Assembly: GCA_047967505.1 (NCBI GenBank)
Contig: CM106539.1
Length of the DNA stretch: 64,000 nt
From: Dipteris shenzhenensis
Taxonomy: Eukaryota > Polypodiophyta > Polypodiopsida > Gleicheniales
Direction: 5' to 3' (one strand)
Shown here: positions 9,746 through 19,650 of the stretch, piece after piece
How positions within the stretch are numbered: position 1 is the stretch's first letter
Layout: each line of letters opens with the position of its first letter
The notes under the pieces: generated by a model
Seen by the model: only the letters and a program-made list of their open reading frames with translations
Databases searched by the model: none
Told to the model about the DNA's origin: nothing
Program-made: the position numbers and the translations under genes

Positions 9746-10720
9746 ATGAGGATTGTCAGTTGGAATGTTCAGGGCCTCGAGGGTGTACCTCACCGCCGCC
9801 ACAGGCAGTTGATTCACAACCAACTTCATCCAGGTGTTACTGGGGGTCCCATGGACATTCTGATGATTTAGGAACACAAATCTGATGCCAGGGATTGTTC
9901 CAAGTCGGGTAAGCTTCTTTCAGGCCACACTTTTTGGTCACCCGCCTTGGGCACCAGGGGGAGTACTTGCATTTCTGTCTCTTCTTCTACACTCCCCTTT
10001 GTGATTGGACACGGGATCATAGTCCCTTCCAGAGCACAATGGATTATACTTTTGATTGGTGGGCATAAGGTTGGTCTCTTAAACCTTTGTGCACCCAATT
10101 CTAGAGGGGATCGTGTTCTTTTTGGGAAGGAACTGCTCTCTTGGTCACATATTGCAGATGATTGGATTATAGGGGGCGATTTCGACATGGTTGAAATGCC
10201 CTCAGACAAAAGGGGTGGTAGGGAAGGTGGCATTCACTCCTTAGAGAGAGCAGCGTGGGATGCCTTCCTTTTTCAGTACAGTGGCAGGGATTCTTGGCAT
10301 GATGATGCTTTTCACACTCAGCCACATTCTCTCCTGTTTTCTTGGTCGAACAGGAGACTACAGATGCCTATACATGCACGGATTGAAAGATTTTATGTGG
10401 ATGATTGGGCTCTTGACAGAGGTGGTACTATTTGCATTGCAGATGGGGTGTCCACTTCGGACCATTTTCCAGTGGTTTTGATGGTCTCAGATCCCCATGT
10501 GAGGTGCCGCTCTGCCATTATTAGGATTCCAGAATCCTTTTATGCAGAGGAGGGCCTTACAGAGACTGTGTTGAGGACCTGGGTATCTCATTTGCAGGAT
10601 GGGCAGCTTTCTCCTTCAGACTTAGCCGCAGCCCTCTCTGATATCAGTGACTTTTATCTTTCAGTTGCTCATATCAGAAGGGGTGAGATCCTCAGGCGCG
10701 AGATAGGTATCTGCCAGTAG
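9746..10720 (+). pseudogene. LINE A ORF2 endonuclease (APE-like)
   Basis: ORF2 starts MRIVSWNVQGLEG at ATG 9746, the standard N-terminus of plant L1 endonuclease (N in WNVQG is catalytic). A TAG at 9869-9871 falls in front of the catalytic Glu block (EHK). After the stop the frame is open to 10720. It shows IIGGDFDMVE (GDFN motif with Asp-Met for Asn), SNRRLQMPIHARIERFYV and TSDHFPVVL with the catalytic SDH. The nuclease nicks the target DNA to prime reverse transcription. The frame then hits the minus-strand block, and no RT follows. Confidence 0.85.
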
Positions 10721-10727
10721 TTGTGCC

Positions 10728-12165
10728 CTCCAGAGGGAGGAGCAGTGGGACGAGGCATGTGTGAGAGGCTAGGGACTGGCTGATTTGGGATTTCATGAAG
10801 TGTGTGTGCATAATCAAACCAGATCTGGGTGTCAGTGAGTGGCGGAGGGGACCGTCCTTCTAGAAATCTCCGCCAGAAGTCCTTAGAGTTGTTACTAAAC
10901 AAAATGTTCAGTAGCTCCTCCTCGTTTCGACGAACGAAGTCTAGTTTCTTCCTTCGTACCAGTCTACGGTATTCATGTAGCGTATTTGGTGCGCTCGGAA
11001 GACTGTTTTTGGTTTCGAATCTGAGTTGACAGCGTAAGGCCTTACACTCATCATCGTACCAACTATTACAGGGTACGGTTCCAGGGGGTGGTGGGCGGGT
11101 GGAGCGGGTGGTGTGGGGAAAGGCGTGAATGGCAGCCTCGTGTAGTGAGCGGGTGACAAGAGCAGCACGATCCTCTAAAAGGGGTATGAAGTCAATATAA
11201 GCGAGAAGTATGTACAGACGGCCAGAGTAAGAAGGTGAGTGATCCCGATCAAAGCGTATATCGTGGTAGGTGGAGTAAGCCCTGAGTGGGGTGGAAGGTG
11301 CTGTGCGAAGGGAGGTGGAGATGCGAAAGAAAAGGTATGTGTGATCAGCCCCTGGGGGGAGAGGTGCTACAGTGAAGTCAATAATGCGAGATGTGAAGAT
11401 AGGGGATCCCATGATGTAATCAACAACACTGGAGCCCCCCCCATGTGGAAAGCATGTGAAACCACCTGAAGCGGTCCATTTGTCAAGACCATTATAGATA
11501 ATAGGATCATGTATTCTGCCCAGGTCTAATAGGGCCTGCCCATAGAATGAAAGTGGACCTCGCCTGCCAGCCGAAACCCGTAGCATACCTGCCTCCTCAA
11601 GGTCAATATCTGCCAGTAGAGTGGAATCATCTCTGAAATCAAGAAGTGGTACCTGATGGGTCCTTGTCCTCCCGTTGAAGTCTCCCACTAGAAGGACTTC
11701 TCCGTGACTAGAAAAGTCAACGATGGACTGATAAAGGGCAGCAAATGGGGATGTCTCATCATCACCTCGAATATCTCTGGCAAAGTGGGAGGTCTCCGGG
11801 GGGAAGTAGCAAACTGCGACAAACAGATCCTGGCTATCCATGTGTCGTATCCGGATCCAAAGAAATCTGGAATGTGTATCTCTCTGCTCTACTGAAATGA
11901 TCCCCCGAAGTGTGGATCTGAAAAGGACTGCAACTCCACCTGAACCTCTAACTCCTCCTGTACCCCTCGTCTCATCTCTGTAGGCAGACTCCCATGTATA
12001 TCCGCTGACTATTGGGAGAGGGCGCTCTGGACTCTGATGTGTCTCTATATAGAAGACTATGTCGTGGCCTATATAGGATTCCGAGAAGTTCCCTGGTTCT
12101 GACCATAAGGTACCATTACAGTTCCAAATGGTGCAGGATAGGGTCTCGGATATCTGAGTCTCATA
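10728..12165 (-). pseudogene. LINE C endonuclease and linker
   Basis: The reading runs leftward from about 12160. The start block CTIWNCNGTLWSEPG fits the catalytic-Asn region. IVFYIETHQSPE gives the Glu. GSGGVAVLFR and VAVCYFPP follow. VGDFNGRT supplies the Asp/Asn pair, and SSVVDYIMGS and GADHTYLFFRI close the domain (DH of the active site). After it comes a linker typical of LINE ORF2 (NSWYDDECKALRCQLR, then FWRRFLEGR). The stretch from 11841 to 10669 is open for 390 codons. A frameshift lies near 11900. The frame runs into LINE A sequence at about 10722, which gives the end a false tail. Confidence 0.8.
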
Positions 12166-12177
12166 GGCCCCGCTTCC

Positions 12178-12565
12178 CTATGTAGGGGAGGGGACAGGTG
12201 TCCTACGAGGGCCTGTAAGAAGTCGTCCCTCTCGTACCACTGCCCACTTCCCCTCCTTTCGGGCCTGATCCCGCTGCTGCAGCAAAGAGCGCCTCTCCTC
12301 AACCTGTAGAGGTGTGAGATCCTCATCCATAGAGATCGCTCGCTGATCTCGAAGGACTTGACCTGCGTTGTAGAGCTGAAAGTCGTGCCTGAGTGTCATG
12401 AAATCGTATGATCAGGGGTTGCTCTCGGTTGGGATCTCTCCCCACCCGCCATGCCCTCTCTATCCTGTGCTCAGCCACACCCAGGGTAGCGGTCACAAAC
12501 ACAGTCGCATCTACCATCGGTGTAGCCTTAGTGCGTGGGATCCCGCGTACTCTGATGTTGAGAGA
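12178..12565 (-). pseudogene. LINE C ORF1: RRM-like and C-terminal domain of L1 ORF1p type
   Basis: In minus-strand order the sequence shows SLNIRVRGIPRT (first RRM strand), then RIERAWRVGRD and PLIIRFHD (the junction seen in type II L1 ORF1 proteins). After a frameshift near 12390 come ISMDEDLTPLQVEERRSL and KEGKWAVVREGRLL, matching the C-terminal domain pattern of Transposase_22-like ORF1 proteins. These proteins form RNA-binding trimers in animal L1 elements. The coiled-coil N-terminus is absent; at about 12566 the sequence changes to a gypsy gag fragment. The family assignment is from memory of motif patterns and needs a profile search. Confidence 0.6.
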
Positions 12566-12726
12566 TGTTGGAGACCTTTGTCTTGGTGCCAAAGTCACGA
12601 AGCTCCTTTGGCAGCCCACAACAATACTTTTCCACCTGCTCAAACAATGATACAGTCCTATACGAGCTGATTGGCAATAAGGCCTCCCAAAACTTTTTGT
12701 TATACTCTTCAAGATTCTTACCTTAG
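12566..12726 (-). pseudogene. Ty3/gypsy gag fragment
   Basis: The minus strand reads NLEEYNKKFWEALLPISSYR and then LFEQVEKYCCGLPKELRDF. This is the retrotransposon gag (capsid) pattern of plant gypsy elements. The fragment has about 50 codons and is open throughout. It lies between LINE C and the resumed LINE A sequence on the same strand as LINE C, so the two were probably inserted or rearranged together. Confidence 0.7.
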
Positions 12727-12727
12727 C

Positions 12728-13640
12728 AGGTCGCACCTTAGTGGCAAACCAAGTCCTTCTTGCCACAGCCTAGTATATCGCTTCCTGTTGGTGCTTTCAC
12801 AGAGGTTGCATTAGGCAGCTCCGACAGTTGGTATGGAACTTCCTTTGAGCAGGTTCAGATGGCACGAGGAACACTAGGGCCCGAGTAGCTTGGGAGACAG
12901 TGATCATGCCACACGCACTAGGAGGCTTGGGCGGAGATGCGGAGCAGGGCCCTTTTGGCCAAGTTGGGGTTCGTGGCCTCACCCCAGGTGTAGAGCCTTG
13001 GAAGCTCCTCTTACAGCGAGGGCTTTTGAAGAACACCCCACGCACTCAAGGACATTGGCAGCCTTCACATCGATGGATCTTCTCAGAGGCCCCCCTTACG
13101 GGGAAGGGCTCCCCCCTAATGAGAAGTCTTCACAGGGTATGGCAGAGAGGGGGTCTCATCCATGCTCCACCCAGATGCAGAGAAGAGTTTGAGCGCCAGC
13201 CCCTTATGTGGCACCCAGAGATCAGAGATCAGGAGGGCCATATGCTTGGGCAGCGGACTCACATTGGTTGGGCACAGTGGGACAGTGGTCCAGCAGGGTC
13301 CTTTGGCCGTTGGAGCAGACTACCTATGGAGACAGAGGCGAGGCTTGATGCCCTAGCACATCTGCGAGGGGCAAGGCAGATCTAGCTCCTTCTCCTAAGG
13401 AGGATAGTGTCAGGAAGGTGGTAGCCAGCATCATGGCTTGGAACATTTGGGTGGCTCACTGCAGTCTTGTGATGGTGGTTCCACCCGCGGCTACCCTAGT
13501 TGCCATATGGCAGGATATCATTTACACTCTACGGTCTACCTGGGAGCGCGGGACTCCAGGCTCCAGGGCAACTATCGAGAGGCGTGCTCGTTTCTGTGAG
13601 GCTTGGCCTGCAAGTGTTATTTACATCTTCACTCCGTGAG
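12728..13640 (+). pseudogene. LINE A ORF2 C-terminal region
   Basis: The reading resumes with TLVANQVLLATA and continues with ARVAWETVI, HALGGLGGDAEQG, VRGLTPGVEPWKLLLQ, PSHRWIFSEAPLT and a final block around SIMAWNIWVAHC. The same order is found in the better-kept LINE D (about 31150-29215). The region has at least three frame changes and a stop after LLATA. No HX-C zinc module can be located between 13385 and 13418, so it may be deleted. Confidence 0.75.
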
Positions 13641-13839
13641 GGATTTGCTGGCTGTATAGGCCCCCCCACTTGGCTGTTAGCCCCAATTCCAGAGATCCCC
13701 TAGGCAGTGAGTTGGGTTTCTCTGGAACAGACCGGTTTTTCTTTCAGCCTTTTCCGGTTTTTTTCCATACTCAGCACCTTCAGGGCTGCTGTCTTGTATG
13801 AAAATCTCTCAAGCATTAATAGAAGGTTCCTTTCTTTGC

Positions 13840-13851
13840 AAAAAAAAAAAA
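13840..13851 (+). other. LINE A poly-A tail
   Basis: A run of 12 A follows the LINE 3' end and is joined directly to gypsy RNase H sequence read on the minus strand. Confidence 0.8.
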
Positions 13852-14372
13852 GATAGAAAGCCACCTCCTTTGCTTGGGAGAGAGATTAGTCTGGGTACTT
13901 GAGAGTTCTATGGACAATACTCACCTTTAAAAGGATCCCATACATATAATGATGCCAGTTTTCAATGGCATGGAGTATAGCCAAAATATCCTGGTCATAT
14001 ATGTGATAAGTGAGTTCCTTGGCATCCAACGTCCGACTCTTATAGGCAACTACTCCATGGGGCTGCTTAAAGGACTGAACTGATGCCTCTCCCACTAGCA
14101 TCTGCCTCAATGGTGAAGGGTAGGGAGAAATCATGGCATACCAATAAGGGTGTTGAGGAGAGGGCAACCTTTAATTGTTGGAAGCTCTTTTCTGCCTCTG
14201 ATGCCCATACAAAAAAGTCTTTCTTTAGCGCGTCAGTGAGAGGGGCAGCTATCTTGGCAAAGTGCCTAGTGAATCTCCTATAGAAGGAGGCAATGTCAAG
14301 AAAGCCTCTCTGCTGAGTGACATTTGCAGGTTGTGGCCATTCCATAATGCATTTTATGCCTGTTGGGATCAA
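13852..14372 (-). pseudogene. gypsy E RT C-terminus and RNase H
   Basis: RT C-terminal blocks GFLDIASFYRRFTRHFAKIA and PLTDALKKD are followed by FTIEADASGRGISSVL, which opens RNase H with its catalytic Asp. Then come VVAYKSRTLDAKELTYHIYD (Glu) and ILAILHAIENWHHYMYG. The last part changes frame near 14100. The end block SPKQRRWLSI reaches 13852. The module degrades the RNA strand of the RNA:DNA hybrid. Confidence 0.88.
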
Positions 14373-15280
14373 TTCTTATTACTTTGCTCCCCACAATGTG
14401 ACCCAAATATTCCACCTCATTTGCCATGAAGGTACACTTGCTAGAGCTGGTGGGTTCTCAAAACCTCCAAAATCTGCTTCACATGAGAGAGATGGTATTC
14501 CTTTGACTTGCTGTGGATGAGAATATCATCAAAAAATACCAAGACAAACTTATAGAGGTAGGGCTGCAAAATTTTGTTCATGAGGTCCTGCAAAGTAGCT
14601 AGAGCATTGGTGAGGCCAAATGCCATCACCCTAAACTGATACAATCCCCTTTCCATTCGGAAGGCTGTCTTAGGCTCATCCTCCTCCCTCATCCTAATCT
14701 GATGATACCTTGACCTGAGGTGAAGAACTTGGCTCCCTTCAATTCATCTAAAAGATCATCAACCCAAATCTGTTCTTTATAGTCATTTTGTTGAAGTCCC
14801 TGTAGTAGTCAATACACATTCTTTAAGATCCATCTTTTTTCTTCACCAAAAGGACAGGTGAGGAAAAGGGGGACTGGCTGTGAGCAATAAAATCTCTATC
14901 CAGTAGCTCCTTCACATGCCTAGCCACCTCCTCCCTCTCCACTCTTGACAACCTGTAGGGGGGTGTTTGTTGATTGGTTTGGAACCAGGTTCAAGAGCGA
15001 TGGAGTGGTCAATGTCTCTTTGAGGTGGGAGATGATGAGGTAGATCAACAAACACATCCGAATAGTGCTGTAACAGCTCTTTCATCTCTTGGTCCTCAAC
15101 CAAGACCTCCTTTGTGTCCCCAGACTTAGAGAGATGGAGGGCATAAACTGCACAAACATTCTTAAGGGCTCTTTCCAACTTCTTGGAAGAAATGACAGCC
15201 AACTTAGGTGCCTCACAGCTCTTCAAAAATATCTCCTTACCTTTATGGAAGAATCTCATATACATGTGGTCGAACTCCAT
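14373..15280 (-). pseudogene. gypsy E reverse transcriptase (palm and fingers)
   Basis: The RT is split over several frames. [20 protein letters not shown] and [17 protein letters not shown], followed by [15 protein letters not shown], hold the finger and palm blocks; FFDD replaces the usual YxDD with both catalytic Asp kept. Upstream, KELLQHYSDVFVDLPHHLPP and DIDHSIALEPGSKP are the protease-RT linker of gypsy pol. About 140 bp between 14750 and 14910 are too decayed to translate in one frame. Confidence 0.85.
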
Positions 15281-15520
15281 GTAATCTCAGCAAGTGCGAG
15301 CCATTCACAGCCTAGAACACTGTCTATGGGCCCCATATCCAAAGTAAATAAGTCCCCTTGGGAGGTATAATCTGGTGACAACTGTATTTGGGAGGCCTGA
15401 CAGCAGTACCTAGTGGTATTAAGCTCCCCATTAGCCAATTGTGCTTGCAAGCCATGAGTCTGAGTGTTTGGGCAGATGCTGTACAGCTCAAATTAGGTGT
15501 CCCAAAACAAGTTATCATCA
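15256..15520 (-). pseudogene. gypsy E protease-like region
   Basis: The blocks QIQLSPDYTSQGDLFTLDMG and IDSVLGCEWLALAE correspond to the C-terminal half of a gypsy retropepsin (the ILGMDWL-like block is CEWL here). The catalytic DSG part should lie to the right, where the LINE tail is inserted, and it is not visible. Confidence 0.6.
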
Positions 15521-15522
15521 AA

Positions 15523-15838
15523 TTAGCGATGGAGGGTTCACAGGTTCACCCTTCCTAGTCTATGGCCAGTATATGCACTGATACTATACACACGCTGATG
15601 GCCATCTGAGCGAGCATGCAGGGATCCTCCAGAGCAACTACAGCTAGGAGAGAGGATTTTTTCAGAGTTTGAAGAGGATCTCCGTTCTTCTCCGAGTCTT
15701 CTTCAGGGTTGAGGTGGCATTTTCAGCCTCCACCTTGGATTTTTGTTAGCTCTCTATGAGCTGTTTTTTCTTGCATGCATGACATGATGTACTCCCGCAT
15801 TTGAGCTTGCTCTTGCAGTAATCTTTTTGAAAAAAAAA
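15523..15838 (+). mobile_element. 5'-truncated LINE tail in the gypsy E protease region
   Basis: The sequence from GCGATGGAGGGT matches the C-terminal end and 3' UTR of the LINE tails at 17348 and 33610 (EAMEGTQVHPS-like codons, then the stretch ending GAGCTTGCTCTTGC). It ends in a 12-A run at about 15827-15838. Only about 300 bp were inserted. It lies on the + strand, opposite to gypsy E. Confidence 0.85.
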
Positions 15839-15839
15839 A

Positions 15840-17345
15840 AATCTCTTTCAACATCCATGCCATCATCAATAACCTAAATCTTGCATTGCTGGGTTATCCT
15901 TGGAATGCTTAGATTGGTAGTCACCATTAACCATGGGGTCACATGGAGTACTAGTATGGGAAGGAGGGATCCTCTTTGGACCCATAATCAATTCAGAACA
16001 TCTCCCTGGTTATCACCATCACACTCATGGAATTCAGCCTCTGTTGTAAGGTCATCTGGAATAGGACCATCCTCAATCTCTATGATCATGCTCAGTTTAG
16101 CTCCTGCCTTTGCCTTGCACACACCTCTATGTTCTAGGGTCAATTTTTCACCACAAATATAGCAGAGATTTGTCTTCGTCCTATCCTCAATGATGGCTTG
16201 AGATAACTGTTTAACCGCTTTGTCCTTCTTGTTCTTTAAATCATCTCTAGGGTTAGGCCTGTTTGAACGTTTTGCTTCCTCAACCTTATAGGTCTTGAGA
16301 GTGCTCACATGGCTGCCATAAATTGAGGGATATCTAGGAATGGATGTCACTATAGTAGAAGGTACTACTTATTTGGACACCATTGGAGGGCTACCCTTGC
16401 TCACAAAATTGTTGTCCATGTATCCAATGCCCCACACCCTTCTCCTTCATGTTGTACTTAGGTTCATAGAGCTCAAACAATCTCATGGCCTCCCTTAGAG
16501 TGCAAGGATTTTGGGCTGACACATTAGCTGCTATACTTGGATGCAGTCCATGGATAAAACTTGAGCAGGCTGCTGCTATCACCAATTCCGTGGTGGGCAA
16601 ATAAAGATAGTTTCCAAAACTTTTTGATATAGTTTCTAATTAAACCCTCCTGAGTTAGTTTAGACCATTCCCACACCAACTTATCTGGCCAAGGGGGATA
16701 CAAAGGTTTGGAACATTTTCTTTTGAAACCCTTCCAAGTGTGGATTGGAGTGCCCTCTTGCTGGAGATGCCTCCACTAAGTGTGGGCATAATCCTCCAAG
16801 TGGAGAACAACAAACTTAATCCTGCTTTCCTTACTCTTAGGATATAGAATAAAATAGTCCTCCGTTTTGCTCAACCATTCCTCCAGCTCATTAGGGGTAT
16901 ATGTGTCACCCTCGAACTTAGACAAAACAATCTTGTCTTTGACATCCTTGTCTTGATGAGTGGAAATATTGTTGAAAAGACATGGTTGACTTGAGATCAG
17001 CTAGCGATGTCTTGTACTCATGAATCTCTGACACACGACATCCATTTCTGGGCTAGCATCCCTTTGAGCATTGCTCCTTGGTGGCTTCTTGCTTCCACGA
17101 GTAGTGACACCATTGGAATAGAAAGCCTTCCTAGCTGATGACATGAAACCAGTAGGATCACCTCGAGGTTCAGCAAGATAGACATCATCATCATCTGAAT
17201 CATCTTCTTTGACCTGTTCCATGGGTTCTTCCCTTCTTGAACTTGACTTTTCTTGAGGTGGTCAAGTCTCCTAGTCATAGTGGCAAAAGAATCCTACATT
17301 CTCATCCCATTGGCCTTGATCTCCAAGGTAATTTCTTTGAGTGCC
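15840..17345 (-). pseudogene. gypsy E gag with zinc knuckle
   Basis: Gag forms the virus-like particle. In minus-strand order, SFATMTRRLDHLKKS comes first, then an acidic block (KEDDSDDDDVYLAE). Next comes the capsid: GDTYTPNELEEWLSKTEDYF and SRIKFVVLHLEDYAHT (about 16930-16780), NYIKKFWK (about 16640), FIHGLHPSIAANVSAQNP and LREAMRLFELYEPKY (about 16560-16440). The zinc knuckle follows at about 16180-16130: C-Y-I-C-G-E...H-R-G-V-C. At least five frame changes and a few stops break it. Confidence 0.85.
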
Positions 17346-17347
17346 TA

Positions 17348-17880
17348 CAATATGGGATTCAAGTGTTTTTCGAAGGACATGATCCAGATCCAGCTCTCAT
17401 TGTACGGCGACACTCAGTGGAGTCTTGTTCCCTCCAGGATGTTCCCTTCACTCCTTTACGAGCTGCTCATGCCTCAGTAGACACATCTTGGGAGATTTTG
17501 GCTAGCATTGCAGCTTGGCATATTTGGAGAGCCAGGTGTATAGAGGCGATGGAGGGTATCCAGGTTCACCCTTCCCAGGCTATGGCCAGTATTTGGACCG
17601 ACACAGTACACACTTTGATGGCAATTTGGGTGAGCATGTGGATATCCTTCAGAGCAACCACTGCCAGGAGAGTTACTTTTTCCAGAGTTTGGAGAGGATC
17701 TCCCTTCTTCTCTGAGTCTTCCTCAGGGTTGAGATGGCATTTTCAGCCTCCGCCTTGGTTCTTCATTAGCTCATTTTGAGCTGTTTTTTCCTCATGCATT
17801 GCATGATGTACTCCTGCATTTGAGCTTGCTCTTGCGGTTTTCTTTCATACTTAATGAAGTAATTTTCTTGAAAAAAAAAA
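17348..17880 (+). mobile_element. 5'-truncated LINE tail in gypsy E gag
   Basis: Encodes the end of a LINE ORF2 (VFFEGHDPDPALIVRRHSVE, ASVDTSWEILASIAAWHIWR, FSRVWRGSPFFSESSSGLRW) followed by a 3' UTR and 13 A at about 17869-17882. It belongs to the same family as the tails at 15523, 33610 and 34974. It splits the gag N-terminus from the rest of gypsy E. Confidence 0.88.
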
Positions 17881-17881
17881 A

Positions 17882-18119
17882 AAGGTCCAATACCATCTTG
17901 ATCAAAACCTTGGGAAACGAGTATAGGTGAAGGACCCTCCATAGTGCTAACTTCATTAAGATCCCCTCCTTCAATTTGATCCCCCTCAGTTGATCCCATG
18001 CCAAGAATAGCCACCCCCCCAAATCTATTAGCATCAGCAACAATTTCCATTTCAGGAATGGGATCTAAACCTCCAATTGATTGCTTTTTTATTTGTTTGG
18101 AAGACTTCTTAGGAGGCAT
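17882..18119 (-). pseudogene. gypsy E gag N-terminus
   Basis: Starts MPPKKSSKQIKKQSIGG at ATG 18119 and reads on through ADANRFGGVAILGMG and SPILVSQGFDQDG until the LINE insertion. The Lys-rich start followed by a low-complexity acidic part is common at gypsy gag starts. The start is chosen because the upstream leader has no conserved coding blocks. Confidence 0.65.
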
Positions 18120-19107
18120 TATTACACTGGTATATGATCTGTCAAGCACTGTCTGCCCAATATGGAAGCTTAGAAACACTGTTTGAACAGATTTTACTAG
18201 CAAATCTCTAGAGAAAGCACTGTTTGCTGACTGTTTAGGCCAAGATGTCTATAAACAGTGTAGGACTTAGAACCTGCTTGAATAGCCCATTCCTCTGCCA
18301 AACACTGAACACTAGATTATAACTGTCCAGGGTGGAAAATTCACTGCCATGTGGTAGTTTGCTGACTGGACAATTCACAGTTTGGCCACATTGAAAATCT
18401 AGGGCTCAAATCCCCAACCCAATGTTCAGTTTAGGTTTATATAGCATAGAATAGAACCAATTAGCAAGGAAAACTTGGAAGTCCCAAATTTCAGTGAAAC
18501 TATAACTCCAGAATGCCAGAAATGCACCTAGTGAAACCAATTTCGAGGTGTCTAAAGGGGCAAATGACCTCTGATGGAACCCAAACTTGGTGCAAAGCTT
18601 ACAGCAGCTGAGGAGATTCAGATTATGCAGAAAGAACTGAAAAAACCCAAATTAGATGGTACTTAGGCTAAGAAAACCCTGATGTAGTACCTGAAGGAAC
18701 AGAGTTCGAGGCAATTTCAGGAGTGAATTAACTCATATCAGTCTCAAACTTGGTACAAGGGTATAATCATCTGGGTTGAATCCAAATATGCAGGAAAATC
18801 ACCACTTGGTGCAGTAAAACCCTAGAAAATGTAAAATTGGCAGTGCCCATAAAACCTGAGTAATGCTGACTCAAACCATGGAATTTATTGAAGCCTTTTG
18901 ATTTTCTGATCAAGATGAACACAATGATATAAGAATCATGCTGATCTGACCAATTTGAACTTTCACCTTGTCTAGAGCTGCCACGTGTCAAAGTGAAGAT
19001 TGATACACTTGGCTGTGATAGAAATTTACATATAGGTAGGGCATGGGCTCATGTGCTCCAATTTCAAATCAAAATGATATGAATTACCCCACAAAAATCC
19101 CTAAAAA
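18120..19107 (-). other. gypsy E 5' leader (non-coding)
   Basis: About 990 bp between the primer binding site and the gag start. No conserved coding block is seen on either strand. Confidence 0.6.
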
Positions 19108-19120
19108 GGCTCTGATACCA
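19108..19120 (-). other. gypsy E primer binding site (tRNA-iMet)
   Basis: The minus strand reads TGGTATCAGAGCC, the standard plant initiator-Met primer site, next to the LTR tip. Confidence 0.9.
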
Positions 19121-19121
19121 A

Positions 19122-19650
19122 TATAACTAGTCTAGCTTTCAACCATGTAGTTTAGGTCCAGTTCAACAGCCTAGTAATGCAGAATGGCAGCAAATGAATA
19201 CAAAGGGAAAAGACAGCATGTAGATTGCAAAAATTCATGAGATGAACCATCAAAGTACGTGGAAACACATGTGAGTCTTCAGCTTGTGAGAAACACAAGT
19301 GAGACTTCAGCTTGTGAGAGGCTGCACAAAACCACAAGCTAGGAAGAGGCTTCCTAGGCTAGGATGGTGAGTCCTAGTTGATTATGATTCAAAACAGCCA
19401 AGAGCAAGGAGGCTCAGCTAGTAATGAATGTGTGATAGTTTGCATTTCATGAATAGATGTGAAAGATGAATGCTAAGTACAACTTTTATACATATAGGCC
19501 AGGAAAAGGTACACCTATGCTTATGGGATAGCCAACCTAGGATGCCACGTGGAAACTTTAGGCTTCCCCTACTTAAAGTACTATTTATTGACAAGCCATT
19601 TAGAGTCTACCCATACTAGGAATTTCCAAGCAAATTTCACCTTTGTTACA
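19122..19650 (-). repeat. gypsy E 5' LTR
   Basis: Lies beside the PBS. On the + strand it begins TATAACTAG (a decayed TG tip) and ends TTGTTACA, giving inverted tips. A 28-bp unit (AAACACAWGTGAG...) is repeated at 19263-19290 and 19291-19318. A TATA-like stretch lies at about 19485-19500 on the minus strand. No partner LTR remains in the window, so the outer end is an inference. Confidence 0.65.

Larger units (their letters stand above)
10722..12570 (-). mobile_element. LINE C: second, distinct LINE fragment on the opposite strand
   Basis: Read from right to left it contains the C-terminal part of an ORF1 and then the endonuclease part of an ORF2, and it ends before any RT. Neither end shows a poly-A or target duplication. 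It lies exactly where LINE A should have its RT. It differs from LINE A in both proteins: ORF1 is of the RRM/C-terminal-domain type rather than DUF4283/CCHC, and the endonuclease uses VGDFNGRT and an ADHTYL block. Confidence 0.75.
5820..13851 (+). mobile_element. LINE A: L1-type retrotransposon, interrupted twice
   Basis: It reads leader (5820-5942), insertion of LTR element B, ORF1 (8195-9686), endonuclease (9746-10720), a minus-strand foreign block (10722-12726), post-RT C-terminal region (12728-13640), 3' UTR and poly-A at 13840-13851. The RT domain is missing. The leader repeats the sequence before 5019, which shows the head-to-tail arrangement with the first copy. The 3' end abuts the RNase H end of gypsy element E. 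Confidence 0.85.
13852..19650 (-). mobile_element. element E: Ty3/gypsy retrotransposon, 3' truncated
   Basis: From right to left: LTR (19650-19122), PBS (19120-19108), leader, gag, zinc knuckle, protease region, RT and RNase H, the normal gypsy order. Integrase and the second LTR are missing because the sequence stops at the LINE A poly-A. Two LINE tails (15523-15838 and 17348-17880) interrupt it. Stops and frameshifts are frequent. Confidence 0.88.

Noticed and set aside
12398-12670. Plus-strand frames at 12398-12670
   Set aside because: They lie opposite LINE C ORF1 and the gag piece, whose motifs are on the minus strand.
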